A DNA stretch of 64,000 bases from the NCBI RefSeq assembly GCF_017551775.1, contig NZ_JAFZKX010000019.1:1-64000 (forward strand), read 5' to 3'. This stretch comes from Fibrobacter sp. GTDB lineage: Bacteria > Fibrobacterota > Fibrobacteria > Fibrobacterales > Fibrobacteraceae. A program made the position numbers and the translations under genes. Below the pieces are notes generated by a model that searched no databases, was not told where the DNA came from, and saw only the letters and a program-made list of their open reading frames with translations. Below, piece by piece: positions 53,794 through 63,985 of this stretch (the first letter of the stretch is position 1; every line of letters begins with the position of its first letter).

Positions 53794-55035
53794 ATGGATA
53801 ACGTGAATTCTTTTGATACAGAGGCCATCCGTAGCGAGTTTCCGATGCTCGTCGCAGGCGACAACGATACAAAACCGCTCGCCTTCCTGGACAGCACCGC
53901 CACCACGCAAAAACCCGCATGCGTCATCGACGCGATGGACGACTTTTACCGCGAGCACTACAGCTCCGTAAAACGCGGAGTGTACCGCCTGAGCGCCCGC
54001 ACCACCGAAGCATTCGAAGCCACACGCAAGAACGTTGCGAAGTTCATTAACGCGAAGAGCGAAGACGAAATCGTATTCACTCGCGGCACCACCGAGAGCA
54101 TCAATCTGGTGGCATGGAGCTACGGCCGCAAGTTCTTCGAAGCCGGCGACGAAATTTTGATTAGCGGGCTCGAACACCACGCGAACATCGTGAGCTGGCA
54201 GCTCGTCGCCGAAATGAAGGGCGCCAAGATCAAGGTCATTCCCGTCAAGGACGATGGCGACCTGGATTTGGACAAACTACCCGGGCTTTTGAATGCACGC
54301 ACCAAGATGGTGGCCGTAACGCACGTGAGCAACGCCGTCGGGACAGTGAACCCGATTGCAGAAATCATCAAGACGGTCCGCGCCGCCGCCCCGCAGGCAA
54401 AAATCCTGATTGACGGTGCACAGAGTTCGAGCCACATCAAGATTGACGTGCAGGCGCTCGACTGCGATTTCCTCGCTTTCAGCGGGCACAAAATGTACGG
54501 CCCCACTGGGGTCGGCGTGCTCTACGGCAAATACGACGTTCTGGATTCCATGCCCCCCTGGCATGGCGGCGGCGAGATGATCAAGAACGTGACCTTCGAG
54601 AAGACGACTTACGCCGACGTTCCCGCCCGCTTCGAGGCAGGCACGCCCATGATCGCCGAAGTCATCGGGCTCGGCAAGGCCATCGAATGGATTAGCGAAA
54701 AAGGCATCGAGAACATCCGCAGGCACGAAGCTGAAATCACGCAGTACGCGCTGGAACAGCTCGCAAAAATCCCGCAGGTGAAAGTGCTCGGGAACCCGAA
54801 GGAACGCGGCGCCCTCGTGAGCATCACCCTGGATGGAATCGCCGTGAGCGACGCCGCGATGATTCTCGACGAAGAGAACATCGCCGTCCGCAGCGGGCAT
54901 CACTGCGCCCAGCCCGTGATGGACCGCTTTGGCGTCGACGCCACGCTCCGCCTGAGCTTTGGCGCCTACACGCTCAAGCGCGACATCGACCGCCTTGTTG
55001 CGGGCCTTCAGAGAGTCGTCCGACTGTTCGCTTAA
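53794..55035 (+). CDS. sufS: Cysteine desulfurase, SufS/CsdA type
   Basis: The product has 413 residues. The PLP lysine is in SGHKMYGPTG (Lys233) and the catalytic Cys is in RSGHHCAQP (Cys371), the group II (SufS/CsdA) form. YLDSTATTQKP-like N-terminal residues read FLDSTATTQKP, and GLEHHANIVSW is conserved. It takes sulfur from cysteine for Fe-S cluster or other sulfur transfer. It is followed 26 bases later by tcdA. In E. coli, CsdA is encoded with TcdA (CsdL), so a CsdA-like role is possible. A TACATT box 6 bases before the ATG suggests a leaderless start. Confidence 0.93.
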   Translation: MDNVNSFDTEAIRSEFPMLVAGDNDTKPLAFLDSTATTQKPACVIDAMDDFYREHYSSVKRGVYRLSARTTEAFEATRKNVAKFINAKSEDEIVFTRGTTESINLVAWSYGRKFFEAGDEILISGLEHHANIVSWQLVAEMKGAKIKVIPVKDDGDLDLDKLPGLLNARTKMVAVTHVSNAVGTVNPIAEIIKTVRAAAPQAKILIDGAQSSSHIKIDVQALDCDFLAFSGHKMYGPTGVGVLYGKYDVLDSMPPWHGGGEMIKNVTFEKTTYADVPARFEAGTPMIAEVIGLGKAIEWISEKGIENIRRHEAEITQYALEQLAKIPQVKVLGNPKERGALVSITLDGIAVSDAAMILDEENIAVRSGHHCAQPVMDRFGVDATLRLSFGAYTLKRDIDRLVAGLQRVVRLFA

Positions 55036-55061
55036 TTCGCGGATTCGCCGCAGAGTTCATC

Positions 55062-55901
55062 ATGGGTATCGAAAAAGGGATTTTCAACCGCACATCGCTC
55101 CTTCTCGGTGACGATGTCATGGACAGCATCTACCAGAAGCGCGTCATCATCTTCGGGCTCGGCGGAGTCGGCAGCTGGTGCGCCGAAAGCCTGGTGCGTT
55201 CCGGCATCAAGGAACTCGTCCTCGTCGATTCGGACCGCGTGTGCGTCACCAACGTGAACAGGCAACTGATGGCCACCACCAAGACCGTGGGGCAAGTCAA
55301 GGTCGAAGTCCTCAAGAACCGCCTCCTGGAAATCAACCCGCACGCCAATATTGTCGCCCTGCAGGACATCTACGAGGAAGCGAATACCGACAAATTCCAG
55401 CTGGACACTTTCGACTACATCATCGATGCCATCGACAGCCTCGAAAACAAGATGCAGTTGCTCTGGCACGCCACGCGCACCAAGGCGACCGTATTCTCTT
55501 CGATGGGCGCCGCCCTCAAGATGGACCCCACGCGCATCAAGGTCGCCGAATTCTGGAAAGTAGCCGGTTGCCCCCTCGCCCGCGCCCTCCGCGACAAATT
55601 CAAACGTAAGAAGAAGAACCTCAAGAAAAAGGTCCTGTGCGTCTACAGCGACGAGCTCCTGAAAAACCGCGGCAAGAATTCCTCCTGCGGAACAGAAGCC
55701 TGCATGTGCCCCAAGGTCCGCAGCGAGCACAGCGAAGCGGAACTCAAGAACGCCGAACTCATCGGCCACGAATGGTGCAGCAGCAAAGCGCAAATCAACG
55801 GCACCATGGCGCATGCCACCGCCATTTTCGGTTTCACGATCGCGGGCCTCGTGATGCAGGATATTTACCAGAAGGCTTTAGCCCGTAAAGAGCAAGCCTA
55901 G
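55062..55901 (+). CDS. tcdA: tRNA threonylcarbamoyladenosine dehydratase
   Basis: The product has 279 residues and belongs to the ThiF/MoeB (E1-like) family. The nucleotide-binding motif is IIFGLGGVGSWCAESLVRSG, followed by LVDSDRVCVTNVNRQ and DAIDSLENKM. The Cys pairs (SSCGTEACMCPK) and the GTMAHATAIFGF C-terminus match TcdA. It cyclises t6A to ct6A at position 37 of ANN-decoding tRNAs, and in E. coli this uses sulfur-relay partners CsdA and CsdE. Its last 4 bases overlap the end of the convergent gene at 55898. Confidence 0.93.
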   Translation: MGIEKGIFNRTSLLLGDDVMDSIYQKRVIIFGLGGVGSWCAESLVRSGIKELVLVDSDRVCVTNVNRQLMATTKTVGQVKVEVLKNRLLEINPHANIVALQDIYEEANTDKFQLDTFDYIIDAIDSLENKMQLLWHATRTKATVFSSMGAALKMDPTRIKVAEFWKVAGCPLARALRDKFKRKKKNLKKKVLCVYSDELLKNRGKNSSCGTEACMCPKVRSEHSEAELKNAELIGHEWCSSKAQINGTMAHATAIFGFTIAGLVMQDIYQKALARKEQA

Positions 55902-56521
55902 GCAACAAACTTGCGCAACCGAGCGATTTCCACAACCGCCTGGACAATTTTCCCTATGTTGGGGTCGGGCATCCGAAGCGCCGGAATAAACGGTTCCGGA
56001 AGTTCGCCCTTCTTTTTGCCCAACTGCTTCTGCTCCGATTCGGCCATCTGCAGCAACATTTCCATCCGAGTGTCGTCGCCGAACGCATCTTTTAGAACAA
56101 GCTGGAATTCTTCCATCGAAAACGTCTTGGAATCTTTTTCCATCTTAGAAGACATCCGGTAGCTGCAAAGCTCATTGGCGTCCTTGTCGCTCATGTCTTC
56201 GGGAATATCGGCCGTCATTTTGTCCAGATCGAAAATAGCCATCTGCCTCAAAATCGGCCTTCGCAACAATTCCACAACCGCCTGCTCTTTTTCGGCAATA
56301 TCTTTTCCCTTCACGGCAGCGGTCAGGCCCACCTTTTCAACGACGCCGTCAACGAGCTCCTGGTAGCTTGCGCCAAGCCGCGTTACCCCGCTAGCAAGCG
56401 CCTGCCAATCATTCGCCTTGCCACTAGCCGCGCCGCCAAACAAAATACCCGCCAAGTAAGCGAGATTATCCGGCTCGACCTCGCCAAGAAAAACCAGATT
56501 CGAATCCAACGTGCAACTCAT
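55898..56521 (-). CDS. Hypothetical protein, mostly helical
   Basis: The product has 207 residues, acidic and helical, without signal peptide or membrane segment. A Gly/Ala stretch (GILFGGAASGKAND) near residue 28 recalls a tellurite-resistance TerB-like or structural helix pair, but the match is weak. It is 6 bases downstream of the DUF1232 gene and probably in one unit with it. It ends in the tcdA gene, convergent with a 4-base overlap. No function can be assigned. Confidence 0.6.
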   Translation of the reverse strand: MSCTLDSNLVFLGEVEPDNLAYLAGILFGGAASGKANDWQALASGVTRLGASYQELVDGVVEKVGLTAAVKGKDIAEKEQAVVELLRRPILRQMAIFDLDKMTADIPEDMSDKDANELCSYRMSSKMEKDSKTFSMEEFQLVLKDAFGDDTRMEMLLQMAESEQKQLGKKKGELPEPFIPALRMPDPNIGKIVQAVVEIARLRKFVA

Positions 56522-56527
56522 TTTAAA

Positions 56528-56881
56528 TCACCCCACTGCGTAGGCGATTAACAACCCAATAGCAACCAGCAAACCACCCAGTAGCAACGCCGCAATAACC
56601 GTCGCAATAATCAAGAGCCACTTTGTGTATTTAAGGATTTTCACCATCGAGGAATTCTGGTCTTTCGCAAACTGCTGGACAATATTCATCGTCGCGGCAG
56701 CAAGGAACCCGACATCATCAAGCCAGCCCACCACGGGAATCGTATCCGGAGCCAGGTCAATCGGCGAAACCGCATAGAGCATCGACATGATGACGAAGAA
56801 AACCGCGAGGCCTTTCTTGAAATCAGAAGCGCCATTGGTTTCGACAACTTCCGCTTCGACAATTTCTGGTTCCTTGTCCAT
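56528..56881 (-). CDS. DUF1232 (YkvA-like) membrane protein
   Basis: The product has 117 residues. The DUF1232 signature reads YAVSPIDLAPDTIPVVGWLDD at about residues 36-56, followed by two C-terminal hydrophobic segments (about 88-116). Family members are small membrane proteins, of unknown role in most cases. The ribosome site is AGGTGG. It is 26 bases after the PLD-like gene and 6 bases before the hypothetical gene. Confidence 0.85.
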   Translation of the reverse strand: MDKEPEIVEAEVVETNGASDFKKGLAVFFVIMSMLYAVSPIDLAPDTIPVVGWLDDVGFLAAATMNIVQQFAKDQNSSMVKILKYTKWLLIIATVIAALLLGGLLVAIGLLIAYAVG

Positions 56882-56907
56882 ATTACCACCTTTGTTTTTT
56901 ATAAAAA

Positions 56908-57429
56908 CTACTTAATCCTGTCCCCGCAGAATTCCTGACGACCGCATTTTTTGCAGTGAGAACCCATCCAAAGCGTATCGAACTGCTCGATTGCGGGTTC
57001 CACAATCGCCGGGTCGTTGGTGAGGATGCCCGCCTCGAAGTTGCGGCGCAGGGAACTCTTCATACCGATACCCGCACCCGTGAGGTTCGCCGACCCTATG
57101 TAAGCCGTCTCCAGGTCAAAAATCATCATCTTGAAATGCACCCGCGGGCACATCACGCGCTCCAGGTCCGTCGCGAGAATCTTGTACCGGTCGAAATCCT
57201 CGCGGAAGTTCGGGCCCGGCTCCTTCGCGTGAATGAGCCGCACACCCACCCCGCGCTTGAGAAGCGTCGCAAGTTGCCCGAGCAGCGGGATAGAATCGCC
57301 GTCCTGCTTCACGTACACGTCCTTGATATCGGCCGTGCCAATCCACAACGTCTCGCGCACCTTCGCGATGCGGGAAATCACCTCGGAGTAATGTTCCTCG
57401 TTCTGGATGTACTTGGTGAATGTGGGCAT
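56908..57429 (-). CDS. Phospholipase D-like (HKD) protein with C-terminal Cys motif
   Basis: The product has 173 residues. One HKD motif is present as HFKMMIFDLETAYIGSANLTGAG (His98, Lys100, Asp105). A single HKD motif suggests that two chains join to make one active site, as in Nuc-type endonucleases. The C-terminal CKKCGRQEFC could bind a metal. The ATG has a TATATT box 7 bases upstream and no Shine-Dalgarno. It may cleave phosphodiesters in nucleic acids or lipids; substrate unknown. Confidence 0.85.
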   Translation of the reverse strand: MPTFTKYIQNEEHYSEVISRIAKVRETLWIGTADIKDVYVKQDGDSIPLLGQLATLLKRGVGVRLIHAKEPGPNFREDFDRYKILATDLERVMCPRVHFKMMIFDLETAYIGSANLTGAGIGMKSSLRRNFEAGILTNDPAIVEPAIEQFDTLWMGSHCKKCGRQEFCGDRIK

Positions 57430-57482
57430 ATAAGGAAATATACAATAAAAGCGGGAAAGCGAACGTTTCCCGTATAAAACAC

Positions 57483-57510
57483 AAAATGCCGTTTTTTCAA
57501 AAACGGCACT
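57483..57510 (-). terminator. Terminator of glnN
   Basis: A 10-bp stem TGCCGTTTTT/AAAAACGGCA (57487-57508) with a 2-base loop lies about 30 bases after the glnN stop. A TTTTG run follows on the minus strand. A similar hairpin is at 9816-9846. Confidence 0.75.
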
Positions 57511-57540
57511 TCGTTGAAAAAACGCAGCCGATGTTGTTTA

Positions 57541-59661
<2,121 letters not shown>

Positions 59662-59777
59662 CTTGAACCTCGTTTTTTGCCATTTTCAGGCGTTTTTCAT
59701 TTTATGAAAAGGAAATTAGGAATAAAAACGGGGCGTGGCACCCGATTTCTGGGTCGATTTTCCCAAATTTCATTACA

Positions 59778-59822
59778 TTTTTGTAAAATTAATGTATATT
59801 ATTACAAAAACGTAAAATTTAC
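59778..59822. promoter_or_regulatory. Inverted repeats upstream of glnN
   Basis: TTTTTGTAA (59778-59786) and TTACAAAAA (59802-59810) form perfect 9-base arms around a 15-base AT-rich spacer. A second palindrome, GTAAA-A-TTTAC, is at 59812-59822. Position 116-160 bases upstream of the glnN start suggests a binding site. The protein is unknown. Confidence 0.4.
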
Positions 59823-59859
59823 ATGAAGGAACCACGCTAAGGACGTCGCCAACGGAGTC

Positions 59860-59886
59860 ATGCTGATGAAAATCAGCATCGGCTTT
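59860..59886 (+). terminator. Hairpin, possible weak terminator
   Basis: An 8-bp stem ATGCTGAT/ATCAGCAT (59860-59867 with 59872-59879) is followed by CGGCTTTTCG. It lies between glnN and the regulator. Confidence 0.35.
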
Positions 59887-59904
59887 TCGCGGGTAGTGAC
59901 AGCC

Positions 59905-59950
59905 GACCCTGTCCTGACTTGCGTCAGGATGACCAAGCGTCAGGGTGACA
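59905..59950. repeat. Dispersed inverted-repeat element
   Basis: It repeats the second unit of 8044-8140 almost exactly: CCTGTCCTGAC, GCGTCAGGATGACC, AAGCGTCAGGGTGAC. Here it lies 13 bases before the start of the NtrC-like gene. Confidence 0.8.
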
Positions 59951-59963
59951 TTTGGAAGAGATT

Positions 59964-61025
59964 ATGCTTAACGAAACCGAAGAAATCGAGAAGCTAAAGG
60001 CGCAGGTCGAGCGGTACGAACGCGAGATCCGCGAACTGCGCGACATCATCGACGAGAAGCCCGGCAAGATGGTCGGGAACAGCGGCGAGATGCGCGCAGT
60101 TTACAAGCAGATCAAGGCCTGCGCCGGCAACGACGCGCCCGCGCTCATCTACGGCAACGACGGCACCGGCAAGGAACTCACCGCCCGCACCATCGCGGAA
60201 CTTTCCCCGCGCAAAGGAGGGCCGTTCACCGTTCTCGGGTGCGCGAACCTGCGCGAAAGTTTCGGGAACCCGGCAAGCGCCTTCGAGAGCGAACTCTTCG
60301 GTTACGAACGCGGAGCGTTCCTCGGCGCGAATACCCGGCACATCGGCAAGGCGGAACTCGCAAACGGCGGGACGCTCTTCCTGGACGACGTCTCGGCGCT
60401 CGGCCTCCCCGACCAGGAAAAACTCCTGCGCTTTATGCAAGGCCAGACCTTCAACCGCCTGGGCGGAAACATGCAACTCCATTCCGACGTGCGCCTCATC
60501 GCAGCCTCGAGCAAAAACCTCGAAGAGATGATGCAGCAAAAGCTCTTCCGCGAAGACCTCTTCTACCGCCTGAACATCGTGCAGATTACGCTCCCCGACC
60601 TGGCGCAGCGCAAGAGCGACATATTGCTTTTGGCGGAACATTTCATCGCGCAAGTGAACCTCAAGTACGGTCGCCACGTGATGCGCCTTTCCACGCCCGC
60701 CATCGACATGCTCATGAGCTACCACTGGCCGGGCAACGTACAGGAACTCGAGAACTGCATCGAACGCGCGGCGCTCGCCACCACCGACGACTGCATCCAT
60801 TCGCACGACTTGCCGCCCACGCTGCAAACCGATGTCACCAGCAAAACGTCTATCATCCCCGAAGGGGGCGCCTCGCTCGAGACGCTCCTTGAAAGCTACG
60901 AGAAGGAAATTCTGACCGAGGCGCTCCGCCGCAACAACGGGAACCTTTCCGCCGCCGGACGCGACCTCTCCGTAAGCCCCCGCATGATGCACTACAAAGT
61001 AAATAAATTCAAATTAGTTACTTAA
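59964..61025 (+). CDS. NtrC-like AAA+ transcription regulator with GAFLGA in place of GAFTGA
   Basis: The product has 353 residues from the chosen ATG (GGAAGAG upstream; TTG at 59952 is less likely). A short coiled coil (residues 5-35) replaces the usual receiver or sensor domain. The AAA+ domain has Walker A GNDGTGKEL, the ESELFGYERGAFLGA segment (117-122), Walker B GGTLFLDD, and the REDLFYRLN arginine-finger region. A Fis-type helix-turn-helix lies at about 315-350 (NLSAAGRDLSVSPRMMHYKV). The Thr of GAFTGA, which contacts sigma-54, is Leu (residue 120). It may not open sigma-54 promoters in the normal way. It is next to glnN, but the target is unknown. Confidence 0.88.
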   Translation: MLNETEEIEKLKAQVERYEREIRELRDIIDEKPGKMVGNSGEMRAVYKQIKACAGNDAPALIYGNDGTGKELTARTIAELSPRKGGPFTVLGCANLRESFGNPASAFESELFGYERGAFLGANTRHIGKAELANGGTLFLDDVSALGLPDQEKLLRFMQGQTFNRLGGNMQLHSDVRLIAASSKNLEEMMQQKLFREDLFYRLNIVQITLPDLAQRKSDILLLAEHFIAQVNLKYGRHVMRLSTPAIDMLMSYHWPGNVQELENCIERAALATTDDCIHSHDLPPTLQTDVTSKTSIIPEGGASLETLLESYEKEILTEALRRNNGNLSAAGRDLSVSPRMMHYKVNKFKLVT

Positions 61026-61084
61026 TTTATACATATCTATTATTCCGCTACTGTTCTTAATTTATTTATATTTATTTCATACTT

Positions 61085-62419
61085 ATGAAAGAACAGAGCA
61101 AGCTCCTCACCTCTCGCCAAAAAGAAATTCTATCATTACTTCGTAAAGGTCTTACAAACGCTGAAATATGTAGGACATTGAGTATATCAGAGAATACAGT
61201 CAAGGTACATCTAGCCAACATATACAAGATTCTGGAAGTCACCAACAGGACAGAAGCGGTTTCAGCCAACATTGACGAAAAACCAGCCAACACTGCCGAA
61301 GAAACCAACGACATACATATTGCCATCACAGGCAGCGACAAACTGAACGCCACCCCCCTGGCCAAGGACGTGTCCCTTTCGATTGTAGAAGCCCTGCACC
61401 ACTACCACCTGTTCCGAATCACAGACAACGTATCCTCGCAGTCGGAATCCACCTATCAAATACAAGTCACGAGCGCCCAGGGCAAGGACGACACCCTCTT
61501 TGTAACCCTATACAAGAGCGGTTCCTCCGAAATTCTCTGGTCCGCATCGAAAAAGATTTCCGCAGATAGCGACATTCAGCTATTAGCCTCGCAAATCACC
61601 ATCCAGCTTTTCAACCACATCACAACAGCTGCCGCACACGCCTACGAAAAGAACAGAAACAGGACTCCGCTATGGTGGTACGCCTCCTGTTATGCGAACT
61701 TCAAGATTCAAAGCACCTGCAGGGAAGCCTTCGACGAAATCGTCCCGGTACTCGAAACCCTGTGCACGAAAGAGAACCACCATGTCTATGCGGCCAATTC
61801 ACTCGTTTTAGCTTATTACGCCGCAATCAACGAGTCCTGGGCGAACGCCGAAGAATACGTGGCCAAAATTGGGAAAATCGCTTGTTCCGAAATGCGAAAC
61901 AACCCCTACTCCATCTACTCGCAGTTCATGATGGGCGTCTACAATATCGTCATCGGCAACAAAAGCGAGGCCATCGCTTATTTCAAGCAAATACTGAAGG
62001 CAAATCCGGAAGATTTCAGAACTCGGAGCATGCTCGCACAAATCTACCTGCTCACCGGGAAAGAGGACAAAGCCCTCCACCTGTTCAACGAGAACGAGCG
62101 TTACCTTCCGGAATCCGCCGGAATGGCCCTCCAGTCGACAACAAAGGCTTTCATCTACTACCTGCAAGAAAAATACGATGAAAGCGAGGAAGTCGCCGCC
62201 CAAGTCGTCCTTTTCCACCCCGAAACACCACTTGCAAGGTTAATCGTCATCGCCTGCAAAAATCGTAAAGGCGATTTCGAACAAAGCGAAAGCCACATCA
62301 AGAAATTCTTCGAGTATCACCCGCATTTCAAGAAGTCGGATCTGGAAAAATTGCTTTCGGGCATTGCGCCTTCGAAAAAAAACGTCATTCTCAGCTGTAT
62401 CAGCAACGTTTTTCCGTAA
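61085..62419 (+). CDS. LuxR-type HTH regulator with TPR-like C-terminus
   Basis: The product has 444 residues. Unusually, the LuxR/GerE helix-turn-helix is at the N-terminus (about 7-62: LTSRQKEILSLLRKGLTNAEICRTLSISENTVKVHLANIYKIL). A domain of about 110 residues follows that resembles the SignalP-free region before TPRs in CadC/adenylate-cyclase-like regulators (ITIQLFNHITTAAAHAYEKN). The last 240 residues are TPR-like repeats. No membrane segment is seen. It lies 59 bases after the NtrC-like gene, in an AT-rich gap that may carry its own promoter. Confidence 0.78.
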   Translation: MKEQSKLLTSRQKEILSLLRKGLTNAEICRTLSISENTVKVHLANIYKILEVTNRTEAVSANIDEKPANTAEETNDIHIAITGSDKLNATPLAKDVSLSIVEALHHYHLFRITDNVSSQSESTYQIQVTSAQGKDDTLFVTLYKSGSSEILWSASKKISADSDIQLLASQITIQLFNHITTAAAHAYEKNRNRTPLWWYASCYANFKIQSTCREAFDEIVPVLETLCTKENHHVYAANSLVLAYYAAINESWANAEEYVAKIGKIACSEMRNNPYSIYSQFMMGVYNIVIGNKSEAIAYFKQILKANPEDFRTRSMLAQIYLLTGKEDKALHLFNENERYLPESAGMALQSTTKAFIYYLQEKYDESEEVAAQVVLFHPETPLARLIVIACKNRKGDFEQSESHIKKFFEYHPHFKKSDLEKLLSGIAPSKKNVILSCISNVFP

Positions 62420-62510
62420 GCACTAGCCCTAAAAAATAGTCCATTCGGGTTATGGACAAATAATACTATCGCAGTTTATCTTTAAAATACCAAATAAAGG
62501 AAACTGCAAT

Positions 62511-63554
62511 ATGAATACAGAACCCAAAGATCCGAAGGATTATTACAAACAGAAACTTACCATCAAGGACCTGAGACCAGGCGATATTCTCACCTTCGAA
62601 GGTGAGGACGACCATGGCATATCCAGCGCCATCATGATGCTCACCAATTCCAAGGTGACGCACGGAGCTCTCTATTTCCAGGACAGCCCCGTCGAAGCGC
62701 TCGCCGATGCCGGACAATCCGGCCTACACGCTCACGAAGTCATCGACAAGGAAGATTCCAGATGCGCCTACGTCTGCCGACTCCAGAAAAATGACAAGGG
62801 CGACCTCTTCTCGGATTCCGAACTTTACCCCGTCCTCCATAGCGCCAAGGGCTACCTCGACCTAAAGATGCCCTATCCCTATTCCGATCTCGTCCTGCTT
62901 GCCATGATTCTCATCTTCAAGGATATTTCCCACGTCAACATCAAGCAGCACGTCATCATCGGCATCCTCAAGATTGTCGCGGCAGAAATCAAGAAGCTGA
63001 TTGATGAAAAGAAGCACAAGGGCGAACACACGATGGTCTGTTCCTCGTTTGTCTACCAGTGCTACCTGGACGCATCGAAAAACAACAAGGATCTCAAAAT
63101 CAAGTTGAGCAATTCCGATATGCACGTCCTCAAGTGCGCGAACCAGGCCCAGACGCTTTTCAACCTCTATGCCGAACATGCGGCAGAAAACAACTTCGAA
63201 ACCTCACGTTTCATGGTTCAGGAAGAAGACGACAGCGTAAACGATTTGGAAGCCCTTCTCAAGGAAGCTCTCGAAGACAACGGCAATTCGCGCGTCATGC
63301 TCATGAAAACCAACATTCTGAGCCGCGCAATCGAAGACTTCCTGATGAAACTCTTGGATTATTTGGGATATAAATTCAAATCCATCAAGGAACTCATTGA
63401 AAACGCACGGGAGCTTCAGTCGATGTTCGTTACCCCGAACGACCTGTGCTACAACATCGACAATGCGGAAAAGGTCGGTTACATCAACCTGTACCGCGCA
63501 ACCGAAGACCTCGCCGAAGACCAAATTACCACCAAATACAACAAAGAACCCTAA
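62511..63554 (+). CDS. Circularly permuted NlpC/P60-like (papain-fold) protein
   Basis: The product has 347 residues without a signal peptide. LRPGDILTFEG opens the fold. His in SKVTHGALYF comes before Cys in MVCSSFVYQCY (about residues 46 and 173), which is the permuted order of YaeF/LRAT-type enzymes. A polar helical region of about 150 residues follows. Members are amidases or acyltransferases acting on peptidoglycan or lipids. The ribosome site is AAAGG. It is paired with the small gene 22 bases downstream. The catalytic layout is seen; the substrate is unknown. Confidence 0.75.
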   Translation: MNTEPKDPKDYYKQKLTIKDLRPGDILTFEGEDDHGISSAIMMLTNSKVTHGALYFQDSPVEALADAGQSGLHAHEVIDKEDSRCAYVCRLQKNDKGDLFSDSELYPVLHSAKGYLDLKMPYPYSDLVLLAMILIFKDISHVNIKQHVIIGILKIVAAEIKKLIDEKKHKGEHTMVCSSFVYQCYLDASKNNKDLKIKLSNSDMHVLKCANQAQTLFNLYAEHAAENNFETSRFMVQEEDDSVNDLEALLKEALEDNGNSRVMLMKTNILSRAIEDFLMKLLDYLGYKFKSIKELIENARELQSMFVTPNDLCYNIDNAEKVGYINLYRATEDLAEDQITTKYNKEP

Positions 63555-63576
63555 TCTCAAAAAAGGAGAACTAACA

Positions 63577-63924
63577 ATGGCTGAAACAATAGAAGGAAAC
63601 GCCAGAGCATTCACCCTTCACAACGACGGAAATTTCGTCGCCCACATCGTACTCGTATGGACCCATCCCGAAACCGGCAAAAGCGGGGAATACGAACAGT
63701 CCGGCTACCACGACATTTGCAAATATGCCGAACGGACAGTCAATCTGAGCGATACCGACATCCCCTTGGGAGCATTGGTCCATTTGAAGGTCGACGTCGT
63801 CCTGGGCAAGGATAATGAAGACCACAAGCGTTCCTTCACCTACACCGCGGATGGCAAAACTGCCGATTACACAATTTCAGGCTGGACATTAAGCAACGAT
63901 CTCACATACAACAGCCTCAAGTAA
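63577..63924 (+). CDS. Small beta-rich protein paired with the permuted papain-fold protein
   Basis: The product has 115 residues from the ATG at 63577 (AAAGGAGAA ribosome site, 8 bases spacing). It is rich in beta-forming and Thr/Asp/Tyr residues (TLHNDGNFVAHIVLVWTHPETG, SGYHDICKYAERTVNLSD) and looks like a small beta sandwich. No signal peptide is present. It is translated after the upstream gene and before a strong terminator, so the two form a unit. No family is recognised with confidence. The longer upstream frame from 63397 overlaps the neighbour and is not used. Confidence 0.7.
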   Translation: MAETIEGNARAFTLHNDGNFVAHIVLVWTHPETGKSGEYEQSGYHDICKYAERTVNLSDTDIPLGALVHLKVDVVLGKDNEDHKRSFTYTADGKTADYTISGWTLSNDLTYNSLK

Positions 63925-63943
63925 CAAGCCGACTGAACATGCA

Positions 63944-63985
63944 AAAAGGAATGGCGCTCTGAAAGCGCCATTCCTTCTTTTTTTT
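63944..63985 (+). terminator. Strong intrinsic terminator
   Basis: A perfect 11-bp stem GGAATGGCGCT/AGCGCCATTCC with a 5-base loop is followed by TTCTTTTTTTT. It ends the 62511-63924 unit. Confidence 0.95.

Noticed and set aside
63397-63576. Upstream extension of the 115-residue gene
   Set aside because: It overlaps the papain-fold gene in another frame, while the ATG at 63577 has a strong ribosome site.
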